A stretch of DNA of 64,000 nt from an uncultured Gemmiger sp. (lineage in GTDB: Bacteria; Bacillota; Clostridia; Oscillospirales; Ruminococcaceae), in assembly GCA_944388145.1 (NCBI GenBank), contig CALXHQ010000003.1, positions 1-64,000 of the forward strand, read 5' to 3'. Shown here piece after piece: positions 55,596 through 62,352 of this stretch. Made by a program: the position numbers and the translations under genes. The first letter of the stretch is position 1; the number at the start of each line of letters is the position of its first letter. The notes below the pieces were generated by a model. The model saw nothing but the letters and a program-made list of their open reading frames with translations. It did not search any database and had not been told where the DNA came from.

Positions 55596-56324
55596 TCATC
55601 CGGCAATGATCTCTGCCGGGTCCAGCCAGGTCTCGCCGTCAAGGCATTCCAGATGCAAATGCAGGCTGCCGGCCTCGGTGGGGATGGCGCCCGCTTTGCC
55701 CAGCAGCGCGCCGGTCTGCACCGCGTCCCCCTGCTGCACTGCGGCATCGTCCACGCCGCAGTATTTCCAAACACGGCCCTCGGCGTCGGTCACCTCCACC
55801 ACGCCCCCCCACAGGGCGTCGCTGTACACGGCTGTCACCTGCCCCGCCGCGGCGGTCTGGATGCTGTCGCCGGAGACACAGGCGTAGTCGGTACCGTTGT
55901 GGGTGCGCCAGTCGCCCAGCGTCTCGTTGTAGACCAGGTCGTCGCCGCTGAAGGCCAGCAGCACCTCACCATTCACCGGCAATCCGTAGGAGGCGGCCGG
56001 CTGTGCGGAGGAGTCGGCATCCGTGCCAGACCTGCCCGACCCTGCGCCCGACTGTGATGACGCCCCAGAGGGCGAGGAGGACGCAGCCGGCGGTGCAGAG
56101 GGCCGCGGCGTGGTCTGCGGCACGTTGGATGCCGGGTTGTTTACGGTGGTATCGGGTGCTGTCCATGGGGATTCCTCCTGTGCGGGGTCAGATGCGCCCA
56201 GCATCTCGACGCCGCGCATCACATTGCGGATGGCCCAGATGCTGGTAACTGTGGCGGCCAGGATCAGCCCCAGGCAGACCAGGTACAGGCCCTTTTCCTT
56301 CAGGAACGTTTTCAAGCTGTCCAT
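55596..56324 (-). CDS. Membrane-anchored M23 (LytM) metallopeptidase, SpoIIQ-like
   Basis: 242 residues: one N-terminal membrane helix (13-33), a Ser/Pro/Ala linker (55-112), then an M23 domain with zinc ligands His142 and Asp146 (HNGTDYA) and His222-x-His224 (HLHLE). All metal ligands are present, so it may cut peptidoglycan. Size and layout resemble SpoIIQ/StcA of the sporulation channel. No other sporulation gene is in the window, so the role is open. Confidence 0.85.
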   Translation of the reverse strand: MDSLKTFLKEKGLYLVCLGLILAATVTSIWAIRNVMRGVEMLGASDPAQEESPWTAPDTTVNNPASNVPQTTPRPSAPPAASSSPSGASSQSGAGSGRSGTDADSSAQPAASYGLPVNGEVLLAFSGDDLVYNETLGDWRTHNGTDYACVSGDSIQTAAAGQVTAVYSDALWGGVVEVTDAEGRVWKYCGVDDAAVQQGDAVQTGALLGKAGAIPTEAGSLHLHLECLDGETWLDPAEIIAG

Positions 56325-56609
56325 TGTGTCCCATCCTTTTTGGCATAAATTGGTCGACGGTCGGGGGGGTGTTTCCCGGCGCGCTACAACTGACCTTAGT
56401 GTGGCGCCGGCAGGGCGGTTTTATGCAGAGTTCACCAAAAAAGCAGCGGGAATCGCTCCGCGATTTGTGCCAAAAAACGGCAATTTTCTATGGTTCCCAC
56501 TGCCAGGATGGAGTATAATAGGTCGGGTGGTGCCCGGCCTTTCCCCCGGATGCCGGCCGCATACGGGAGTGTATGCCATTTTGTGTCATGGAAAAGGATG
56601 GAACCGAAA

Positions 56610-57467
56610 ATGAAATTTGATCGCAAAAAAGACCCGCTTCGGCTGCTGGTGGTCTGCCTGGCCGCCGTGTTGATGGCGCTGAACATCAAATCCTTTGTGC
56701 GGACCGGTGGGCTGTACCCCGGCGGTGCCAACGGACTGACCCTGCTGCTGCAGCGCATTTTCGAGATGTTTGGCATCGCCATCCCCTTCACCTTTGTCAA
56801 CCTGGTGCTCAATGCCTTCCCGGTTTATCTGGGCTTTCGGTACATCGGCAAAAAGTTTACGCTGTTGTCGCTGCTGATGATCATGCTGACCAACGTGCTG
56901 ACCGACCTGCTGCCCTCCCTCCCCATCACCTACGACACGCTGCTCATCAGCATCTTCGGCGGTTTGATCAACGGCTTCTGCATCAGCCTCTGCCTGGCCA
57001 TGAACGCCACCAGCGGCGGCACTGATTTTATCGCCATCTACTTATCTGAGAAAAAGGGCATTGATTCCTGGAACATGGTCTTTGGCCTGAACGCCGTCAT
57101 CCTGCTGGCGGCCGGCCTGCTGTTCGGCTGGGACAAGGCGCTTTACTCCATCATTTTCCAGTTCACTTCCACCCAGGTGCTGCATATGACCTACAAGCGC
57201 TACCAGCAGCAGACGCTGTTTGTGGTCACCAACCGGCCCGACATGGTGGCTGAGGTCATCTCCCACCTGAGCCATCACGGTGCCACCGTCATTGACGCCC
57301 AGGGCTCCTATGAGCACGCCGACCGCAAGATCGTCTACTCGGTAGTGTCCAGCGAGGAGAGCAAGTCGGTCATCCACGCCGTCAAGACCGCCGACCCCAA
57401 AGCCTTTATCAATGTGGTCAAGACCCAGCAGATTTCCGGCCGCTTCTACCAAAAGCCCAACGACTGA
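56610..57467 (+). CDS. YitT-family membrane protein
   Basis: 285 residues from the ATG at 56610 (AAGGATGG upstream). Five or six membrane helices (DUF161: TGGLYPGGANGLTLLLQ, NATSGGTDFIA), then the cytoplasmic DUF2179 domain (about 205-285, LFVVTNRPDMVAEVISHL). Function unproven; a transporter is likely. A TATAAT word at 56514 may be its -10. The 284-base leader holds nothing else I can name. Confidence 0.9.
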   Translation: MKFDRKKDPLRLLVVCLAAVLMALNIKSFVRTGGLYPGGANGLTLLLQRIFEMFGIAIPFTFVNLVLNAFPVYLGFRYIGKKFTLLSLLMIMLTNVLTDLLPSLPITYDTLLISIFGGLINGFCISLCLAMNATSGGTDFIAIYLSEKKGIDSWNMVFGLNAVILLAAGLLFGWDKALYSIIFQFTSTQVLHMTYKRYQQQTLFVVTNRPDMVAEVISHLSHHGATVIDAQGSYEHADRKIVYSVVSSEESKSVIHAVKTADPKAFINVVKTQQISGRFYQKPND

Positions 57468-57476
57468 ACCTTTGCG

Positions 57477-57513
57477 CCGCGCATCCCGGGCCACCGGGTG
57501 CGCGGCTTTTTCC
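57477..57513 (+). terminator. Terminator after the YitT gene
   Basis: GCCGCGCA-TCCCGG-CCA-CCGGG-TGCGCGGC then TTTTTC on the plus strand. Confidence 0.85.
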
Positions 57514-57558
57514 ATGCCGAACCCCGGCAGTTTTGCTGCGCCAAGCGCACAGTTTGCA

Positions 57559-57587
57559 TTGTATTTCCCCCCGGTGCATGCTATAAT
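57559..57587 (+). promoter_or_regulatory. Promoter of the radical SAM three-gene operon
   Basis: TTGTAT, 17 bases and perfect TATAAT, about 85 bases before the radical SAM gene. Confidence 0.65.
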
Positions 57588-57673
57588 ATCCACAAATCAT
57601 GCCATCTGCGCCGCGCCCTGTCCGCCCTGCTGCCGGGTGGGATGCGGCATCCTTTTTTGCTGGAGTGTTTTTT

Positions 57674-59059
57674 ATGCCTTTTCTTTCCCGTGCGGAGAGC
57701 CGCTTTCTCCGCCACCGGCTGAGTGTCGTGCGCCATGTCACGCTGGACCCGGGCGGGCCCGGTGTGGTTCGCATTCATCTGGTACCCTGTCGCCGCAGCC
57801 TGCGGGAAGTTCCCTATATCGCCATCCTCAACGGGCGGGACATCCTGCCGCTGAGCGTCTCCTGGGCGATTCTGCTGGTCTGCCTGATCGACGCCCTGCA
57901 GCCCTTTGAGGGGCAGGAACTGCAGACCGGCCAGTGGAACGCCGTGGTGGAGCAGGCGGTAGGCGACACCCGCACTGTCTATTCCCACACGCCGGCGGAA
58001 CAGATCCGCGCCGACCTGTCCGCCATGGTGGAGGCGTTCCAGGACATTGCCCAGGGCCGCACCCCCCAGCTGCCGGTGGAGCGGATGGACCTGGGGCAGT
58101 ATGCGCCCCACATGCTGGCTCCCCACCGCATGGATCTGATGATCAGCTCCATGCAGAAGGACGGCGCCTGGCAGTGCAACCAGAAATGCCTGCACTGCTA
58201 CGCCGCCAACCAGCCCTACGGCAAGACGGCGGAGCTGGACACCGACCAATGGCTGGCCGTACTGCAGAAATGCCGGGATGCCGGCATCCCGCAGGTAACC
58301 TTCACCGGCGGCGAGCCCACCCTGCGCAACGACCTGGTCAAGCTGGTGCGGGCTGCCCAGTGGTTTGTAACCCGGCTGAACACCAATGGCCGCCTGCTGA
58401 CCATCCCGCTCTGCCGCGAACTGTATGAGGCCAGCCTGGACGCTGTACAGGTCACGCTATATTCCGCCGACCCGGCCGTCCACAACGCGCTGGTTGGTGC
58501 CCCCGGTTTTGAGGACACGGTCAGCGGCATCCGCAACGCGGTGGCTGCCGGCCTGAACGTGAGCATCAACACACCGCTGTGCCGCCGCAACTGCGACCTT
58601 GCCGCCACACTGGCGTTTGTCCACAGTCTGGGGGTGCGCTATTGCACCTGCAGCGGGCTGATCCCCGCCGGCGGCGCTGTGACCGGCAGCAGCGTTTCCA
58701 CCCGGCTGTCCACCGCGGAGCTGACCGACGTGCTGCGCCAGGGCAAGCAGTATGCCGACGCAAACGGCATGGAGCTGGAGTTTACCAGTCCCGGCTGGCT
58801 GGATGACCGGACGCTGGAAAACCTTGGCTTTACGCTGATTCCCAGCTGCGGGGCCTGCCTGTCCAACATGGCGGTGGCGCCGGACGGCACCGTACTGCCC
58901 TGCCAGAGCTGGCTGTCCGGCCCGGGGCTGGGCAATATCCTGCACCAGCCCTGGAGCCGGATCTGGAACAGCACCGATTGCCGCCGCATCCGCCACGTCA
59001 GTGCGCGGATGGAGCACATCTGCCAACTGGGGGACCCCCGCCGGAAGGAGGACGCATGA
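57674..59059 (+). CDS. Radical SAM/SPASM-domain protein, putative tail-modifying enzyme
   Basis: 461 residues from the ATG after GGAGTG. The N-terminal 150 residues include VPYIAILNGRDILPLSVSW, not part of the catalytic barrel and perhaps a substrate-binding domain. The radical SAM site is CNQKCLHC with Cys168, 172 and 175, followed by TGGEPTLRN. The C-terminal auxiliary-cluster region has Cys392, 395, 410, 436 and 450 (SCGACL, VLPCQSW), a SPASM arrangement as in peptide-modifying enzymes. The stop overlaps the next start (ATGA), so it is coupled to the Cys-Ala-tailed membrane protein, its likely substrate (inference). Confidence 0.88.
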   Translation: MPFLSRAESRFLRHRLSVVRHVTLDPGGPGVVRIHLVPCRRSLREVPYIAILNGRDILPLSVSWAILLVCLIDALQPFEGQELQTGQWNAVVEQAVGDTRTVYSHTPAEQIRADLSAMVEAFQDIAQGRTPQLPVERMDLGQYAPHMLAPHRMDLMISSMQKDGAWQCNQKCLHCYAANQPYGKTAELDTDQWLAVLQKCRDAGIPQVTFTGGEPTLRNDLVKLVRAAQWFVTRLNTNGRLLTIPLCRELYEASLDAVQVTLYSADPAVHNALVGAPGFEDTVSGIRNAVAAGLNVSINTPLCRRNCDLAATLAFVHSLGVRYCTCSGLIPAGGAVTGSSVSTRLSTAELTDVLRQGKQYADANGMELEFTSPGWLDDRTLENLGFTLIPSCGACLSNMAVAPDGTVLPCQSWLSGPGLGNILHQPWSRIWNSTDCRRIRHVSARMEHICQLGDPRRKEDA

Positions 59060-60207
59060 AAGCACAAGTTCAGCACCGCACTGCCGTTGCGGCGAGCCTG
59101 CTGGCCGGCCTGATGCTGGCCGCCACGGTCTGTGCGCCGGCCGCTCTGGCCGATGCCGGCGATTATGACGAGATCACCAGCTATGTGGTCACGGTGGACC
59201 CCCGCCAGGACGGCAGCGCCGACATCACCTATGCGATCGACTGGAGCGTGGTGGGCGGCGGCGAGGACGACTATCTTTCCTGGGTGAACATCGGCCTGGC
59301 CAACGAGTACGCCGACGAGTTTGTGAACCTGACCCCTGACACGGTGGAGGATGTATGCCTGTACACTGAAAACGGCAGCTACGCCCAGGTGACCTTTCTG
59401 GACCGGTACTATGCCCCCGACGTAGCCCGGCGCAACGGCGGCGAAAGTCAGGTGCATTTTGCCTTTCAGGTACACCAGAGCCATCTGTTCACCGAAAATG
59501 CCGACAACACCGCCAGCTTTGCCTTCACCCCCGGGTGGTTTGATGAGATCTGCGTGGACAGCCTGACGGTGCGCTGGCGCAATTATGCGGGCTTTGAGGC
59601 GGACAACCAATCCGTGGAGGGAGACTATCTGGTGTGGCAGTTCGGCCCGCTGGACCACGGCGAGCAGGTGACCGTCAACGTGAAGGTGCCGGTCACCACC
59701 GCCCAGGTGTTTGACCCCGCTGCCGCCCAAACCGGCGAGGAGCTGACCCCCGACGCTCCCAGGCACAGCAGCAGCGACGCGGGCGAGATCGCCAGCGCCC
59801 TGGTGCTGATCTTCCTGGCGCTGTTTGTCATCAGTGTGGTGTTCGCCGCCCGCCCGGCCCGCTGGCGGGGCGGTTTTGGCGCCTCCTACGACCCGATGGC
59901 CTGGGTCTGGTTTTATAACGGCAGCCAGTATCTGCGCATGCGCCGCGGCGCTGCGCCGCCGCCGGGCTACCACGCATCCTCGCCGCCGCCGGGCTTTCAT
60001 GCAGGCGGCGGCAAAACCCGCGGCGGCGGCGCCGGGCGGGATACCAGCCACCACGGCAGTTGTGTGTGCGCCTGTGCCTGCGTATCTTGCGCCTGCGCCT
60101 GTGCCTGTGCCGGCGGCGGCCGCGCCGGGTGCAGCGTGAAGAATTTCTACCGCGTCGGCCTGCCCCGGAAGGCCCGCCCCGATGAGGAACCCTACAATGA
60201 GCATTGA
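59056..60207 (+). CDS. Single-span membrane protein with a Cys-Ala repeat tail
   Basis: 383 residues. Signal peptide (about 1-32, ending AALA-DA), an extracytoplasmic beta-rich domain (33-240) with a DUF2207-like feel, a membrane helix at 245-265, and a cytoplasmic tail. The tail has PPPGYH/PPPGFH repeats (301-315), a Gly-rich spacer and CVCACACVSCACACACA at 336-352, then GGGRAGC. Cysteines 336, 338, 340, 342, 345, 347, 349, 351 and 359 alternate with Ala. Such a tail could take thioether cross-links or bind a metal cluster. It overlaps both neighbours, ATGA with the radical SAM gene and 11 bases with the ATPase. The topology puts the tail where the enzyme can reach it. Confidence 0.85.
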   Translation: MKAQVQHRTAVAASLLAGLMLAATVCAPAALADAGDYDEITSYVVTVDPRQDGSADITYAIDWSVVGGGEDDYLSWVNIGLANEYADEFVNLTPDTVEDVCLYTENGSYAQVTFLDRYYAPDVARRNGGESQVHFAFQVHQSHLFTENADNTASFAFTPGWFDEICVDSLTVRWRNYAGFEADNQSVEGDYLVWQFGPLDHGEQVTVNVKVPVTTAQVFDPAAAQTGEELTPDAPRHSSSDAGEIASALVLIFLALFVISVVFAARPARWRGGFGASYDPMAWVWFYNGSQYLRMRRGAAPPPGYHASSPPPGFHAGGGKTRGGGAGRDTSHHGSCVCACACVSCACACACAGGGRAGCSVKNFYRVGLPRKARPDEEPYNEH

Positions 60208-62260
60208 AAGCCAGTATGACGCCTGGGTGCGGGGCCTGGTGGGCTCCGCCCGGTCCGGCAACCGCCAGGATGCGGATGCCGCCGCCCAGAGTGTACAGGA
60301 GATGCAGAAAGCGCTGGACGAGCTGTCTGCCCAAAACACCCGGCACCGCACAGCCGCCGATCAGGCTGCCGGGGCCGTGAGCCGCGCCGCCGGAGCCACC
60401 ATGGAACAGGTGCGCCGCATGAGTGATGAGCTGACCGCCTCGCTGCAGCGGGACGGATTGTTGGGCAAGACCGCCTCTGCCGCCCAGGCCGCGCCCGCAG
60501 CACCCCAGACCGCCGCCCACGGCAGCTTTGCAGGCCTGGCGGATCGGGTGCGCACCCGGGTGTTGGGGCAGGACGCCTTTGTCGGTGCCATTGTCAAGGC
60601 CTTCCGCCGCCCCTTTGTGATGGGTGTGCCGGACGCCGCCCACGCCCGCAGCGTAATGCTGTTGTGCGGTGCCGAGGGCACCGGCCGCCACTACGCCCTG
60701 CGCTGCGTGGCGGAGGAACTGGCCGCCCGGGGGCTGATCTCCACCGCCCGCATCGAGACGATGGACCTGGCCCTGTACCCCGGTCCCGCGCAGGAAAAGC
60801 TGTTTTTGCAGGACCTGTACGCCGCCCTGACCTGTGACGCTGAGATTCTGGCCTTTGACCATTACGAGGGTTGTGCCTCGGCCTACCTGAACATGCTGGC
60901 CACCCTGGCCATCGACGGCACACTGGCGCTGAACAGCCGGTATGTGCTGCAGCGGGGCATCCTGGTGGATGTGGGCACCGCACTGGCGCCCGACGCGGTG
61001 GGCGAACTGCAGGCGCGGGGCAAATATTTTGTCTTTTTCTCCGCCAACGGACCCGAAGCCCTGGCAGAACGGTTCGGCGCCCGGTTTGTGGATGCACTTT
61101 CCGGCGACATCTGCCGTACCGAGCCTTTCACCCCCGAAAGTCTGAATGCCATCGCCGCCCGGGAGCTGAACGCCCTGGCCCAGAAGGTCAAGGCCCAGTG
61201 CCACCTGACCCTGACCGCCGGCAGCGAGGTGCGTGACCTGCTGGCGGGGCAGTATGGCCGCACCACCGGCGTGGACGCCATTCAGGAGTACGCCGGCAAC
61301 GCCTACCGCGCGGTGGTGGAGTATGTGCTGGACCACGAGGCCCCGCTGCCGGAAGGGACCACCATCCGGCTGAGCGTGGCGGACGGCCGCCTGATGGCTG
61401 CCGTAAATGAGGGCGAAGCCTTTGACCTTTTGAATCTGCTGCCCCAGCAGTACCGGGGCGATGTGGCCGCGGTGGAGGCCGAGCTGAACGCCATTGTGGG
61501 CCTGGATGAAGTCAAAGCCTTTGTGCGGGATATTGCCAGCAACGTGCAGGCCCAGCAGCGGCGCAAAGCTCAGGGGCTGAAAGCCGCCACCGTCAACCTG
61601 CACATGATCTTTACCGGCAACCCGGGCACCGGCAAAACCACCATTGCCCGCATCCTGTCCAAGTATCTGAAGTCCATCGGCGCGCTGCGGGGCGGCCAGC
61701 TGGTGGAGGTGACCCGGGCCGACCTGGTGGGCCGGTATGTGGGCCACACGGCGCCGCTGACCAATCAGGTGATCCGCAGCGCCCTGGGCGGCGTGCTGTT
61801 CATCGATGAAGCGTACAGCCTTTACCGCGGCCGGGAGGACAGCTTTGGCCTGGAGGCCATCGACACGCTGGTCAAGGGCATTGAGGACCACCGGGACGAC
61901 CTGGTGGTGATCCTGGCCGGCTATACCCATGAGATGCAGCAGTTTTTGACCGCCAACTCAGGGCTGGCCAGCCGGTTTCCCAACCAGATCGAGTTCCCCG
62001 ATTACACCGCCGGCCAGCTGTGGCAAATCAGCCAGTCCGTCGCCAAGGGCAAGGGTTACGTGCTGGACGCCGCCTGCGAGCCCCCGCTGAAGGCCTACTT
62101 TGCCCGCAAGCAGACTGAAAATCCGGGCAAAAACGGCAACGGCCGCATGGCCCGCAATGTGGTGGAACGCGCCATTCTGAACCAATCCAAACGGCTGGTG
62201 GCCGACCCGGACGCCTCGATGGAGCTGCTGCTGCCCGGTGACTTTGACCTGGATGACTGA
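60197..62260 (+). CDS. Two-module AAA+ ATPase (ClpB-like degenerate module plus CbbX/SpoVK-like module)
   Basis: 687 residues. Residues 1-110 are helical and Ala/Gln-rich. Module 1 (about 115-345) begins RVLGQDAFVGAIVKAFRRPF like a Clp module, but its Walker A reads CGAEGTGRHY (157-166), with the Lys-Thr/Ser replaced by Arg-His, and Walker B reads LAFDHYE, so it is probably not hydrolytic. Module 2 (about 430-687) is a CbbX/SpoVK AAA domain with GNPGTGKTT (474-482), VLFIDEA (533-539), a likely Arg finger in SGLASRF and sensor GNGRMARN. The 11-base overlap ties it to the Cys-tailed protein. It may load, remodel or extract it (inference). Confidence 0.88.
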   Translation: MSIESQYDAWVRGLVGSARSGNRQDADAAAQSVQEMQKALDELSAQNTRHRTAADQAAGAVSRAAGATMEQVRRMSDELTASLQRDGLLGKTASAAQAAPAAPQTAAHGSFAGLADRVRTRVLGQDAFVGAIVKAFRRPFVMGVPDAAHARSVMLLCGAEGTGRHYALRCVAEELAARGLISTARIETMDLALYPGPAQEKLFLQDLYAALTCDAEILAFDHYEGCASAYLNMLATLAIDGTLALNSRYVLQRGILVDVGTALAPDAVGELQARGKYFVFFSANGPEALAERFGARFVDALSGDICRTEPFTPESLNAIAARELNALAQKVKAQCHLTLTAGSEVRDLLAGQYGRTTGVDAIQEYAGNAYRAVVEYVLDHEAPLPEGTTIRLSVADGRLMAAVNEGEAFDLLNLLPQQYRGDVAAVEAELNAIVGLDEVKAFVRDIASNVQAQQRRKAQGLKAATVNLHMIFTGNPGTGKTTIARILSKYLKSIGALRGGQLVEVTRADLVGRYVGHTAPLTNQVIRSALGGVLFIDEAYSLYRGREDSFGLEAIDTLVKGIEDHRDDLVVILAGYTHEMQQFLTANSGLASRFPNQIEFPDYTAGQLWQISQSVAKGKGYVLDAACEPPLKAYFARKQTENPGKNGNGRMARNVVERAILNQSKRLVADPDASMELLLPGDFDLDD

Positions 62261-62288
62261 CGGCATCTCTATCTAGACAGAACTGCAC

Positions 62289-62337
62289 AAAAACATCCCC
62301 GGCAGAACCATAGGGTTCCGTCGGGGATGTTTTTTGT
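62289..62337. terminator. Bidirectional terminator between converging operons
   Basis: AAAACATCCCCGGCAGAACC / GGTTCCGTCGGGGATGTTTT stem with a 4-base loop. T-runs in both directions. Confidence 0.9.
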
Positions 62338-62352
62338 GCCGCGCGGCGGCAG

